Assembly: GCA_003952965.2 (NCBI GenBank)
Contig: CM025855.1
Coordinates: forward strand, 20,064,768-20,128,767
Length of the DNA: 64,000 bases
From: Morella rubra
Taxonomy: Eukaryota; Streptophyta; Magnoliopsida; Fagales; Myricaceae
Reading direction: 5' to 3'
Position 1 is the stretch's first letter, and each line of letters starts with the position of its first letter. Position numbers and translations under genes: made by a program. Of the stretch, positions 40,601-47,500 are shown piece after piece. Below the pieces are notes generated by a model. It searched no databases, had not been told where the DNA came from, and worked only from the letters and a program-made list of their open reading frames with translations.

Positions 40601-43600
40601 ACGAGTTAGTTTTAATCCAAACATTGAAAGCCTCTACAAGCCATTCATGTGAATAAGCATTCGAAAATCTACCACCGCCCTAAACTACCTCTCCATTTGC
40701 AATGTGCTCTCTCAATTGCCATCATTGGCAATAGAACCCTCAAACTACTACTCTTTTGCAAGCTGCCCCCTAGGATATTGATTGGTTATATTTTCTTATT
40801 ACTATTTTGGGGAGATTGATTGGTTATGGTGTTTGGAGGACTAATGAATTGCCAATAATGTAAATGTTCAAGGTTTCAATTTGCATTAGGTCTGGTCATA
40901 AAATGCTTTCACTAGTTTCCCACACATAGAAACCTTGAGCTGACACATGAGGGAATAGTCACTTCCAGAATTTTTTCAAAATTTAGAATTTTCAGGGACT
41001 TATCCCTTTACAATTTCTGGAATATGTACGTGAGATAATAAATAGAAAACAAAAAACAAGGCTTATAAAAGCTTTAAAACAAAAACAAAAAAAAAGATGC
41101 ATTCTGGAAGGTACCATTTACCTTTTCATCACTTGAAACAGCAGGATATTCAAAAGAGTCCTCACCTTCCTGCCAGTGTTTCTTAATGAACTGCTTCAGA
41201 AGCACAGCAGCTAAGTAAAAGTAAGTCAAATCTTCCAAGATAACAAATATTCTATACGACACAACATGTAACAATTTTCATTAGGTTCAACACAAGAAAA
41301 GGAGCTGCCAGCAAGTATTTCACTTTGTTAAAATGAAAAGAAACCAAGGTGATGTTCGTTTTCATGTTTTTTTTAGGATTCTGATGAAATGTGAATATTT
41401 AGGTGGTGTTAAAGTTAATAAGAATGCGTGCAGAAGTTGTTAAAAGGATTGGTGTGTGTAAAAAATAATAAAGTGTTGTATTGGAATACGTTGTGTTTAT
41501 GATGTTTGGATTGTAAAAATAAAATTAGGAAGTCAAATCCTACAAAAAAGATGAAACGAAATGACCCAAGCATGTTGGTCTTTTATGTAAATCCGATATT
41601 TCTAAAATGAACCACTTCAAGAGTATGCAGCTTGGTAGAAGTTTGCTAAATCTTGCAAGACGTCATTAATCAATGAGGAGAACAAGAAGAAAAAGCAGAA
41701 GATAATGACAATGAATGCATATGCTATCTATTATATGTGTTTGACTTTAATGAGAGGATATCTGTCTCAAACCCAGTGGAAGCTCCCTGTTTGCAGCAAC
41801 CTTGGATAGTGCAGTTCCAAAAACCTTTGTGGACAAGAATAGAAACATGAAATATGTTAGTTTTCACGTACTACAGTTACCGACCTTGAATAACCAGAAA
41901 CCAAGATAATGAATGTAAATGCCTCTCACTAATTAGGCATTAAACCATCCACCACTAATAGAACCTAGAAGTTAGAAGCGGTTAAACTTCTGTGTAACAC
42001 AATAAGGACACAGCTTAGTCAACCAGAGGAAAGCAATTTGTCACAGCCGCCAGAAAGATTGCACAGCATTACTCTGTAATTAGTCAAAATTTTGGCTATG
42101 AGATTCCTAAGATAACATTTGCTATTAAAGACTGATGTCCATAAGTTCTCTCAGTAAAACATTCTGCATACGTGCTAGAGGTACTATTGCATATTAGCTT
42201 CACAGAAAATTTGTGATATCTTCTTGCAATTTAAATCTTCATGTATTACATATGGCTTTCGCTTTTCAGAGTCCATCAAACTTCTCCATGAACCACTACA
42301 AGCTTCTATGGTTTAGGGGGGACATTTAGAATTCAAGACATCATATATAAGATTTTTTTCTGGCAAGAAGTGGCCAAAAATAACTTAATACTCACCTCAC
42401 GAGTTCTTTTGCTTGCTGAAAAAGTAACAGCATTTTATAATTATGAATTATTTGGAGTTGGCTACAACTGTCCATGAAGGACCATACGTTTTTTATTTTA
42501 TTTTATTTTTTGTAATAAGTTAAGGACCATATCAAGAATTGAAATCTGGGAATCTGAGGATTTGTTGTCTACGTGCATTGTAGCATTTTTCTTGTCCCTG
42601 CCTTCAACCTCAAGCTGTATCTTTGTTTCCCTATAGAGAAGAGAGTCCAGAGGTCTTTATTTTGTGGGGGAAGAGGTCATCTCCACAGGACATCTCAATG
42701 ACTTATCATCCTAAACTGTCCCGTAAGTTCACTAGGAAGCTCACCTATCTCGGACATCCAATCAGCAGCAAGAAGTTCCACTAAAAATACAAACTAATTT
42801 TTCGCTCAAAACACCAGACCATTATTTGTGTAATATCTCTAATGGTGTACTTTTTGCATATAATTTCTCCAATTAGGCACTTAACTTAAAAGGCGAAATA
42901 GCTTTTAACCTGGTCAAAAGCTCGGGTACCATGGAATTTCTTCCCAGTTCAGGTTGAAATTTTCAACATCTGCCTGGTCTATGATACAACACGCTTCACT
43001 TCTATAGCAGAGCAAAATCCACTAGAGATCTCCCAAGAAAATCTCTAATACTGCAGTTAATCTTTAAGGGCAGAAACTAATAATCCATCTTGAGCACCTC
43101 TGAGCCACCACTTTCAGTCCCAGTGCTAATGCTACATTTCAATCACCTAATTCAGGCTGAAATAATGTTAAACAACAAGATTTTTCCCAGGTACGCAGCT
43201 GCATCCAACACTACCAGGCAAACCATAATTGGCATAGCAGTATCGGAACGTGTGGCGTTGGACGCAAACTTAAACAGATATTTCGTTTTACTTTCGAAAA
43301 ACGGCTTGGTAAAAACCAAATATTAGAGTTGAATATCAGGTAGGCACTACACCATTGCATATTCCTGGAAGCCACAATCATATGTAGCTAATACAAAACG
43401 TGTAATGCACCAAGGAATAACAGTAATTAATACAACTCAAAAATTTCAAGGACCAATTTTAGAAGGGTATTCAAAGTAATTGAACAACAACGAGAACAAA
43501 GTCAAAGAGAGAGAAGAAGAAAATGGAACCTGGTTGAAGAGAGGCCTGATTAAGGGAAGCTTCGGCAAAAGAGCGGACTTCGTGGTTGGGATCGAGGGTG

Positions 43601-43653
43601 GCGGACAGGCAGTTGAGCAGCCATTGCTGATCTTGATCGATTACATTCGCCAT
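8443..43653 (-). CDS. IPO9: Importin-9-like nuclear import receptor (26 exons, 3' end off window)
   Basis: This is an importin-beta superfamily (HEAT/ARM repeat) protein of the importin-9/Kap114 type. The family carries cargoes such as histones and ribosomal proteins through nuclear pores with Ran-GTP. The first exon gives [20 protein letters not shown] and the importin-beta N-terminal domain covers about residues 20-100. Exons 4-26 read as continuous helical repeats with an acidic insert near residues 302-312 ([14 protein letters not shown]). Exons 1 to 26 are listed separately; all phases join except one extra base in exon 2. About 835 residues are encoded here, against roughly 1,020-1,030 for plant members, so the C-terminal ~190 residues lie past the left edge. 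The start is the ATG at 43,651-43,653; an in-frame GTG nine bases upstream is not used. Intron 2 has AT-AC ends and introns 22 and 26 have GC donors. The family assignment is from remembered conservation, not a search. Confidence 0.9.
9005..9194 (-). CDS. IPO9: Importin-9 exon 25
   Basis: One base completes Arg, then 63 codons: [18 protein letters not shown], then [18 protein letters not shown] and LLLIFARL. The acceptor is ATGCAG and the donor is TTA|GTAATG. It is the longest exon in the window. Confidence 0.91.
9930..10640 (+). mobile_element. Copia RNase H fragment with possible 3' LTR
   Basis: With several stops, 10,040-10,340 reads as a Copia RNase H end: [40 protein letters not shown] purine tract (TCGAGGGGAGGAG) near 10,391-10,403 could lead into an LTR beginning TTAGATTCTACC. 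The LTR end near 10,640 is a guess because no second copy is present. The fragment lies in importin intron 24, antisense to the gene. Confidence 0.6.
10770..10879 (-). CDS. IPO9: Importin-9 exon 24
   Basis: The exon has 36 codons plus two bases: [18 protein letters not shown] through MRSLLDAAS. The acceptor is GGTCAG and the donor is TCAAG|GTAATT. Confidence 0.9.
10974..11069 (-). CDS. IPO9: Importin-9 exon 23
   Basis: The exon has 32 codons, phase 0 to 0: [19 protein letters not shown] through SADHSEMQ. The acceptor is GTACAG and the donor is CAG|GTTATC. Confidence 0.9.
11218..11280 (-). CDS. IPO9: Importin-9 exon 22 (GC donor)
   Basis: The exon has 21 codons, phase 0 to 0: [17 protein letters not shown] then MLLK. 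The acceptor is TTTCAG. The donor is AAG|GCAAGTT, so the intron starts with GC. Using the GT four bases later would add GCAA and run into an in-frame stop early in exon 23. Confidence 0.88.
11379..11456 (-). CDS. IPO9: Importin-9 exon 21
   Basis: The exon has 26 codons, phase 0 to 0: [17 protein letters not shown] then PYIGPILDK. The acceptor is CCCCAG and the donor is AAA|GTACGG. Confidence 0.9.
11651..12929 (+). repeat. Possible solo LTR in importin intron 20
   Basis: The stretch opens TGTTAGATGTATGCCC and may close at GGGAGGGCA. It holds an internal TATA-like site (ATATATAAAAG near 12,600) and no coding capacity, in keeping with a retrotransposon LTR. No target duplication was found, so type and borders are tentative. 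Confidence 0.3.
12930..13838. other. Intron 20 remainder, nothing recognised
   Basis: The sequence is AT-rich, with no convincing coding frame in either strand. The 93-aa frame at 13,542-13,823 shows no recognisable motif and lies antisense beside exon 20. Confidence 0.5.
13839..13951 (-). CDS. IPO9: Importin-9 exon 20
   Basis: It completes a split Asp codon, then 37 codons: [19 protein letters not shown] through [10 protein letters not shown]. The acceptor is TTGTAG and the donor is GAG|GTAATT. Confidence 0.9.
14107..14164 (-). CDS. IPO9: Importin-9 exon 19
   Basis: The exon has 19 codons plus one base: [19 protein letters not shown]. The acceptor is TTTCAG and the donor is GCTG|GTGGGT. 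Confidence 0.89.
14243..14366 (-). CDS. IPO9: Importin-9 exon 18
   Basis: One base completes Val, then 41 codons: [19 protein letters not shown] through [11 protein letters not shown]. The acceptor is GAACAG and the donor is [21 protein letters not shown] is a strongly conserved importin-9 segment. Confidence 0.91.
14465..14526 (-). CDS. IPO9: Importin-9 exon 17
   Basis: The exon has 20 codons plus two bases: [20 protein letters not shown]. The acceptor is GTCCAG and the donor is GATGT|GTAAGC, ending in phase 2. Confidence 0.88.
14612..14676 (-). CDS. IPO9: Importin-9 exon 16
   Basis: It completes a split Asp codon, then 21 codons: [21 protein letters not shown]. The acceptor is GTGCAG and the donor is GTG|GTAATT. 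Confidence 0.89.
14765..14834 (-). CDS. IPO9: Importin-9 exon 15
   Basis: The exon has 23 codons plus one base: [15 protein letters not shown] then TIAEDIGI. The acceptor is TTACAG and the donor is ATTG|GTGAAC. Confidence 0.88.
15005..15064 (-). CDS. IPO9: Importin-9 exon 14
   Basis: This is a 20-codon exon, phase 0 to 0: [20 protein letters not shown]. The acceptor is TCCCAG and the donor is GAG|GTTTGA. Confidence 0.88.
15893..17602 (-). mobile_element. 5'-truncated L1-type LINE (RT end and zinc region)
   Basis: On the minus strand the copy opens inside reverse transcriptase ([18 protein letters not shown], active site FADD), then continues through thumb sequence to the 3' zf-RVT-like region ([14 protein letters not shown]). 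It ends in a T run, i.e. a poly(A) tail on the minus strand, after CTTACTTATC. A 12-bp duplication TCATTTTTTCTT flanks it at 15,881-15,892 and 17,603-17,614, as target-primed reverse transcription would leave. It is in the sense orientation in importin intron 13 and is related to the copies at 24.0-26.6 and 28.2-33.9 kb. Confidence 0.88.
17720..17850 (-). CDS. IPO9: Importin-9 exon 13
   Basis: It completes a split Gly codon, then 43 codons: [18 protein letters not shown] through GSTVWWR. The acceptor is TTGCAG and the donor is AGG|GTAAGT, ending in phase 0. A truncated LINE starts about 120 bp downstream in intron 13. Confidence 0.9.
18298..18373 (-). CDS. IPO9: Importin-9 exon 12
   Basis: The exon has 25 codons plus one base: [18 protein letters not shown] then TYSCRVS. 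The acceptor is CTTTAG and the donor is TCTG|GTAAGA. Confidence 0.9.
18772..20492. mobile_element. Non-autonomous hAT-like element with tandem array
   Basis: The left end reads TAGGCTTGTAATTCCGG and the right end reads ATTCACCCCTA, which is TAGGGGTGAAT in reverse. The flanking 8-mers CATGCAAG (18,764-18,771) and CTTGCAGG (20,493-20,500) match at six of eight bases, the hAT duplication length. Both subterminal zones are full of CCGG/TTCCG motifs in both orientations. Inside are a poly-C run, two strong hairpins (around 18,986-19,017 and 19,060-19,095), a CT-rich zone and a 68-bp tandem array. No transposase is present. It lies in importin intron 11. Confidence 0.65.
19608..19947. repeat. Tandem array, five 68-bp units
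   Basis: Copies start at 19,608, 19,676, 19,744, 19,812 and 19,880 with CTTAGTAAATCG or a one-base variant. Units differ by only one or two substitutions. Shorter pieces of the unit also occur from about 19,540. The array is internal to the hAT-like element. Confidence 0.95.
20644..20712 (-). CDS. IPO9: Importin-9 exon 11
   Basis: The exon has 23 codons, phase 0 to 0: [19 protein letters not shown] then TEQQ. The acceptor is TTTAG and the donor is CAG|GTAATT. Intron 11 that follows holds the hAT-like element at 18,772-20,492. Confidence 0.9.
20787..20834 (-). CDS. IPO9: Importin-9 exon 10
   Basis: This is a 16-codon exon, phase 0 to 0: [16 protein letters not shown]. The acceptor is ATGCAG and the donor is CAG|GTGCAG. 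Confidence 0.88.
21619..21761 (-). CDS. IPO9: Importin-9 exon 9
   Basis: It completes a split Val codon, then 47 codons from [17 protein letters not shown] to LDSFVIQ. It includes the acidic, Ser/Gly-rich loop [17 protein letters not shown], probably an exposed linker between repeats. The donor is CAG|GTGACA. Confidence 0.9.
21878..21941 (-). CDS. IPO9: Importin-9 exon 8
   Basis: The exon has 21 codons plus one base: [21 protein letters not shown]. The acceptor is CATTAG and the donor is AGGG|GTAAGC, ending in phase 1. Confidence 0.9.
22048..22164 (-). CDS. IPO9: Importin-9 exon 7
   Basis: The exon has 39 codons, phase 0 to 0: [18 protein letters not shown], then [18 protein letters not shown]. 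The acceptor is TTCAG and the donor is GAG|GTTGGT. Intron 6 is only 97 bp. Confidence 0.9.
22262..22348 (-). CDS. IPO9: Importin-9 exon 6
   Basis: The exon has 29 codons, phase 0 to 0: [17 protein letters not shown] then [12 protein letters not shown]. The acceptor is TGCAG and the donor is AAG|GTATTT. It resumes the reading frame after the large transposon-filled intron 5. Confidence 0.9.
22349..23760. other. Start of importin intron 5, no gene
   Basis: AT-rich sequence with no recognised gene or element. A C-rich stretch at 23,200-23,400 gives spurious open frames. Confidence 0.5.
23761..24030. mobile_element. MULE-like MITE, second copy
   Basis: The left end AAAAAATTCACTTTGTGCCCC and the right end GGCGCAAAGTAAAGTTTCTT are inverted relatives. 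The interior shares the CATCAATGT / GCACATT symmetry seen in the copy at 2,830. A LINE poly(A) tail abuts its right edge, so the LINE landed at the MITE border. Confidence 0.5.
24035..26640 (-). mobile_element. 5'-truncated L1-type LINE (most of RT)
   Basis: The minus strand encodes LINE reverse transcriptase: [17 protein letters not shown] near 26,400, then after a frameshift near 26,055 an open 420-codon stretch (26,054-24,792) with [26 protein letters not shown] (active site FADD) and [14 protein letters not shown] zf-RVT-like region ([13 protein letters not shown]) and a WEWNDRCF segment follow. The poly(A) tail is the T run at 24,035-24,049. The 5' border near 26,640 is approximate and no target duplication was found. 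It is sense within importin intron 5. Confidence 0.85.
26700..28177. other. Intron 5 middle, no gene; 29-base poly-C run
   Basis: No coding or element signature was found. The only marked feature is an uninterrupted run of 29 C at 27,153-27,181. Confidence 0.5.
28355..29653 (+). CDS. LINE ORF1 protein (432 aa, open)
   Basis: The ATG at 28,355 opens a frame to the TGA at 29,651; the frame also extends upstream without ATG. The N-terminal ~125 residues ([41 protein letters not shown]) resemble the RNA-binding-type N-terminus seen in some plant LINE ORF1 proteins. A Cys/His group ([19 protein letters not shown]) lies near residue 245 and is not a standard CCHC knuckle. The C-terminal third is Gly/Ser/Pro-rich with two related blocks around SGSPALE and TGSPAPELP. 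It presumably binds LINE RNA; that role is inferred from position. Confidence 0.65.
   Translation: MSLFNRCFRIESKEFHVRISAKGDLLFSEWSSRSVNVIHMGKYGAVWMVNMSDKLMVASTAVDFASKFNESRRGFLAQRCCNKGGRYIAVVEYGGRRKVGAVLVPEGKHGHGWQILNRVFLEAVSCFRSASLSVNRVESSRIRPEDSFAKVVLAPAVVHDDGGRSSAPVQNSRVADTSNNVHATEEKAEEGKCPAGLSEREALSLNGVDLGKQVMSLRKEVDRLASLLRQQCQGGFSFPDLSCSVCGFTLKAQKARAHSQCQFLGREFGLPCGGPNYGAGDLGVSLGKALGRAEEDLEMPCVGPGGSTVSPLLTEARVGCSNSSGAHAEVAPELSVVVGSITSGSPALECAVGGQLLESACVGLLQIPSSLQPVSVGDLPTGSPAPELPSGGQLQGPEGMPLLTPEDLGVKEAQFSPGQELVEELGHLSLPK
30223..33855 (+). pseudogene. LINE ORF2 (endonuclease-reverse transcriptase), frameshifted
   Basis: The ATG at 30,223 starts the endonuclease domain ([15 protein letters not shown]). 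A frame change near 30,330 leads to FQETKIG, then [12 protein letters not shown] near 30,640 and a YSDHFPIM segment near 30,890. Reverse transcriptase follows: [17 protein letters not shown] near 31,570, [13 protein letters not shown] near 31,955, [13 protein letters not shown] near 32,280 (active site FADD), [13 protein letters not shown] near 32,590. A zinc-type region [18 protein letters not shown] is at about 33,480-33,533. At least six frame changes (about 30,330, 30,500, 30,700, 31,760, 32,140, 32,700) make it non-functional as read. Confidence 0.88.
34594..35940. mobile_element. Second non-autonomous hAT-like element
   Basis: The left end is TAGGGCTATTCAAAGCC and the right end is TTTGAACAGCCCTA, an imperfect inverted pair. 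The flanking 8-mers CTACAACT (34,586-34,593) and CTATAACT (35,941-35,948) match at seven of eight bases. Subterminal zones are crowded with ACCGG/CCGGT in both orientations. The interior has a tandem duplication (about 35,355-35,475, period about 61) and a second duplicated block (35,590-35,750). No transposase is encoded; the small frames at 34,735-35,281 carry no known motif. It lies in importin intron 5. Confidence 0.72.
36198..36313 (-). CDS. IPO9: Importin-9 exon 5
   Basis: It completes a split Val codon, then 38 codons: [16 protein letters not shown] followed by [15 protein letters not shown] and TIVSSPQ. The acceptor is TTTGTAG and the donor is CAG|GTTGCT. It is followed by the 13.8-kb intron 5. 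Confidence 0.9.
36314..38123. other. Importin intron 4, with (GA)n tract
   Basis: Nothing coding was recognised; the 123-aa minus frame at 36,849-37,220 has no family motif. A GA microsatellite occupies about 37,639-37,681. Confidence 0.5.
38124..38295 (-). CDS. IPO9: Importin-9 exon 4
   Basis: The exon has 57 codons plus one base. It starts [17 protein letters not shown] after CAG, includes [18 protein letters not shown], and ends AATGGTG|GTGAGT. The WPENWP segment is typical of importin-beta HEAT repeats. Confidence 0.9.
38830..39190. repeat. A-rich MITE-like element in importin intron 3
   Basis: The stretch begins GAGCGAACATTTTGAAAGC and ends GCAACCGAACTCACCTTA, whose reverse (GAGTTCGGTTGC) resembles the start. 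The interior has three imperfect blocks containing CAAACTCCAATA and TTCTCTCT. The type is uncertain. Confidence 0.35.
39200..41121. other. Importin intron 3 remainder
   Basis: No gene was found. A stretch near 40,180-40,270 (CCCCACATTGGTTGTATGC, CTTATATATTGGCTCTTTCC) looks like an LTR promoter remnant, but no partner copy is present. Confidence 0.4.
41122..41214 (-). CDS. IPO9: Importin-9 exon 3
   Basis: The exon has 31 codons, phase 0 to 0: [14 protein letters not shown] then [17 protein letters not shown]. It starts after TTTTAC, an AC acceptor, and ends AAAAG|GTAAAT. It completes the importin-beta N-terminal domain. Confidence 0.86.
41215..41761 (-). other. U12-type AT-AC intron (importin intron 2)
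   Basis: The intron starts ATATCCTCTC and ends TTTTAC on the minus strand. The start matches the U12 5' splice consensus ATATCCTT in seven of eight bases. A branch-site candidate GATTTGAC with the core TTGAC sits 10 bases before the AC, the usual spacing. Splicing here joins GLRQ to LAAVLLKQ, the conserved importin sequence, in phase 0. Confidence 0.75.
41343..41575. repeat. MITE-like element in importin intron 2
   Basis: The ends GGTGATGTTCGTTTTCATG and GATGAAACGAAATGACCC are imperfect inverted copies, typical of small plant DNA transposons. It lies inside the AT-AC intron. Confidence 0.4.
41762..41824 (-). CDS. IPO9: Importin-9 exon 2 (one extra T)
   Basis: It encodes [20 protein letters not shown] after the split Gly codon. 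The exon is 63 bp, but a phase-1 entry and phase-0 exit need 62. The surplus is one T in a run of five just after the acceptor (AAAG|G). Its 3' edge CAG is followed by ATATCCTC, a U12-type donor. The only other in-frame reading is a GT inside the exon, which would delete GLRQ and the next Leu. Confidence 0.8.
41825..43529. other. Importin intron 1, no other gene
   Basis: This AT-rich first intron shows no recognised element or exon on either strand. Confidence 0.5.
43530..43653 (-). CDS. IPO9: Importin-9 exon 1
   Basis: It encodes residues 1-41 plus the first base of a split Gly codon (phase 1). It begins [10 protein letters not shown] and ends in ASLQP. The donor is G|GTTCCA, a weak U2 site. 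The exon carries the start of the importin-beta N-terminal domain. Confidence 0.88.
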
Positions 43654-43781
43654 CTCCAACACCGAAGACCAAAGACTGCTCCTTTACTCTCTGTTCGTTG
43701 AGCTCCCTCTGTATGCTGTACTTTCCCGCTCTGAGTTGAAAGTTGGGAGGAGTTGAGCAGGGTCTAATGAAGTAGGCGGGG

Positions 43782-43789
43782 TTTATATA
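43782..43789 (-). promoter_or_regulatory. Putative TATA box of the importin-9 gene
   Basis: The minus strand reads TATATAAA about 130 bases upstream of the start codon, in the expected position for a 5' UTR of about 100 bases. The flanks are GC-richer than the surrounding DNA. No transcript evidence is available. Confidence 0.4.
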
Positions 43790-44350
43790 TGAGCGCCGAT
43801 GTCAGGTGCTGAGTGAGGTGGCAGAAACGAGGGCTTTTTTCCCCTATTTCGTGCCGTGCAGTCAGGGTTTTTTTCTTTTACCCTTTAAAAAAGAAAATTG
43901 ATATTTCAAAATTTCAAACTGGTAACCATAATATTTTTTTTAATTTAATTCCGGTAGAATATTAATATATTAATATAATATTTTCTATGAATGGGGGTTT
44001 GGATATCAAACTCTTACAAGGTTAAAGAAGACACGTCTTAAACAATATTAGACCTCAAGTGTCCATTTTTAATGATAAAAAAAATCACGAGTATCACCCA
44101 TGTATGCTAACAGGTAGATTAGAGATACCACCTAGATAAAATATATCACACAAAAGTGATACCAATTAATTTTTAACCATCAGAAATAAATACGTGATGG
44201 TTTAGTATTATTTCGAACGTGAAGTCATTAGCCTTGTAAGAGTTTGTTGTTCAAATGTAGACATGGAAAGAAAATTAGCACATAAATATTTTGCATTGAC
44301 TATTTTAGGACAAAAAATTTCATGAAGGCCAATTTGTATCACCACAGAAA

Positions 44351-44540
44351 CTAAGGCCTTGTTCGTTTCCTTTGCATTATAAGAATTCTTTGAATCCTGA
44401 AAATGCACAAACCGAACATATTCAAATACCAATACAAATCAACACTTATGCACGCGTACCAATAAATTCCAACATCACCTAAACATTCTCAAAACACTCG
44501 AAATCCTCAAAATTCAACATAACCGAACATCTCCTAATAG
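44351..44540. repeat. MITE-like element upstream of importin gene
   Basis: The left end AAGGCCTTGTTCGTTTCC and right end CATAACCGAACATCTCCT are imperfect inverted repeats sharing TGTTCG. The same motif marks the elements at 38,830 and 41,343. Confidence 0.4.
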
Positions 44541-47500
44541 AATGATTAAGCTAAAAAATATATCGTGCTATCTTCAGTATAAGTTACATATTCCAACTTT
44601 TTATCAAAAGCGGTGCACAAAAAAAAATCCCCAGTTGTTGGCTTGTTGCGACGGTAATAACAGTTTTACTTACTGGATAGAGCCGCATAAATCAAGACAT
44701 GAAAATCAATGAAGAGGAGCCATCTGAGGAATAAGGTTCACAATTTCTAATGAAAATTTAGGATGGCATGATATGTAACCACGAAGGCTTTTGAGTAACA
44801 CGTGTCAAGTAAACAATTGAATTAGAAATAGGAAAATTTTGAAATAAATTCAGAGTTTTTTTTTTTTTTGGTTAAAACCAAACATATTATATATTGAAAA
44901 CATAGCAATAAAACAATACAGAAAAACAATCAAAGAAAGCTAAGAAAAGACAAAAGCTGAAACAAAAAGATAAAAAATAAAAACTAGAAAACTAGGGTGG
45001 CTTAGTACCGCTAAATTTTCACAGTCCATGATTAAGGAGGAAGGAAGAAGGAATGTCTCTCGAGAAGGAGTGAGCAGCCGCTCAGGCTGCTAGCAGGTGA
45101 GCTACATTATTATCAACTCTAGGGATCTTTGAAGGTGAGACAAAAGGAATGGAGAAGATCAACGGTTGAAGGCTAAGAATAATCGACGCAATCTTCCAAG
45201 GGAGCAACGATGAATTAAAGGACCCCTCTAATTGGGACGGCAAGATGCTCTCAATAACATCTGTTGCCCTAGAATAGTATGCTGGTAAGTTTGAGTTCTG
45301 AAACTTTGGAAAGGGCCAACAATACTGCCTCTGCTTCATCGATTAGAGGATTAGTGGTAGTAGATTTCCTAGTCCATGCATGCAGGATATCACCATTTGA
45401 GTGGAATAAGACAGCCGCACTCATAGAGAACAAGAGGACGAATAGCAACATCAAAGTTTAGACAATGATAATTGCCATCAAGGAAGGATTCAGTCGAAAC
45501 CTTATGGAGGAGCCTGGGAGAGGTCCACCATGCTGCTAAATGCTCTTTCTGAGAGTATAAGATCTTCTGAAGCAGGGAAGGAGGATCTATCCAAATATCC
45601 TCATGCAGAAGTTTGTTTCTAGCCATCTATAGAAAATCCAGCATAATTACTGCGAACAGTTGGAACGAATGACTATCTCCAGATGGGATACCAAGAATAC
45701 GTGAGGATCAAGACTGCACCCAATCCAGTCAAGTGTAGATTGATGGGACATAACTCAACCTTGAGAGACTATTGGGATAGTAGCCACAGAAAATGGGAAT
45801 AAGAGCAATAAAAGAGAAGATGATGAATTGATTTAGTGTTTCCTCCACAAAGAAGACAGGAAGATTCTCCCTGGTAATTTGAACAAAGAGACATTGCAAT
45901 ACGATGTCTAGTAGGCAAGATATCCCAAGCTATTTTTCATAGAAGGAATTTCAATCTTTCATCCATGTTTAAACACCATAATTTCCTCTAGTCAATTAGG
46001 GGACCACCAGTCAATGATGATACCCGAGCAGACGAAATCCGTCAGTAAGCTGATTTAACAATAAAGCTACCTTTTTTATCCGGAGTCCACACTAATCTAT
46101 CTGCGACACTTGATGGCAGTATGTTGATTTGTAGGATTTTATCAACAAATAGGCTATCAAAAGTGGCTTGAAGGATGCCAAGGTTCCAAGAATGAGTGGA
46201 AATATTGATATAGTCACTAACCAAAGATGCAAAAGTTGAACTATGAAGGCCCACACGTGGGAGGGATCTAAAGGAGGGAAGGTTTGGAGCCCAAGGGTCA
46301 ACCAAGTCCGGATAGAATCACCTATGCCCACCAAGAAACAACGTCCTTGAGAGAGAGTAGGACGAAACTTAAAGAGACCTTTCCAAATCCAAGAGGAGGA
46401 AGTATTTTTACTTGCATGAATTCGACATTCTTGAGATGCTTTGCCCACAGACACTTGACCCAGGGTCATTGATTTAAAGAGGACAACATCCAACCCGTCT
46501 TTGAGAGGAGTGCAAGATTCATTCCCTGTACCGGTTTTAACCCCATTCCACCTTGTGACTTCAGGGAACAAATTTTGCTCCAAGAGTGAAGGGATAGATT
46601 ACGAGTGCTATCCTTCTTATATCCCTACCAGAATTTACGCATTAAAGAGTCAATATTCTTACAAGTCGATTGAGGAAGTAAGAAAGATGACATACAATAA
46701 ATAGGAATAGAAGAAGCCATTGACTTTATTCATATCGTCCTTCCTGCTTGAGACAAAAGTTTACCCTTCCACCCTAATATTTTACTGTTAATACAGTGTT
46801 GAAGATCTTCAAAGGCAACTGATTTGGAACTAGGCATTAGCAAGGGAAGGCCAGATGTCGAGATGAGGTAGTCATTGGTTTAAAACCAAAATATTCACTC
46901 ACTACCCTTGCATGAGAGTTTAGAGTATTAGAAGTAAAGTAGATTGAAGACTTTTCAGCATTTGGAGCCTGACCAGACCACTGTGAGAACAAATTCAAAC
47001 AAAAATTAATATTCCAAGCCTCACTAGGAGTTGCATGCCCAAAGATTAACAAATCATCAGCATATAGTAGATGGGTGGTTGATGGTCCTCCTCTATTCTA
47101 TTGAATCCCTTGTACCGAGGAGAGAGAATGTGCCTTATCAAGTAAACGAGATAAGATTTCCATTCCGATAACAAATAAGAAAGGTGACAAAGGATCACCC
47201 TAGCGAAAACCTCTAGAAGGGGTAATGAAACCATAAGGACTACCATTTAGGAGAATCAAATAAGAAACCGAAGAGAGACATTCCTTTATCCAGTTTATCC
47301 AACGAGGACTAAAACCAAACATTTTTAGTGCCAAGAGGATAAGACTCCATTCCATTTTGTTGTAGGCCTTTTACATGTCTATTTTGAGAGCTAGATTCCC
47401 CTATTAACCTTTTTCGAGTGCTAGAGCATGAAAAATCTCATAAAGTCAGAATGGAATTATCTTGAATAAGTTGACCTCAAACAAATGCGAACTGTTATTT

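Noticed and set aside
41762..41771. A conventional GT donor inside exon 2 (G|GTTTGA) paired with TTAG
   Set aside because: It keeps frame but deletes GLRQ and the following Leu, which importins conserve, and the donor is weak; the AT-AC reading fits better. It is kept as the alternative in the findings.
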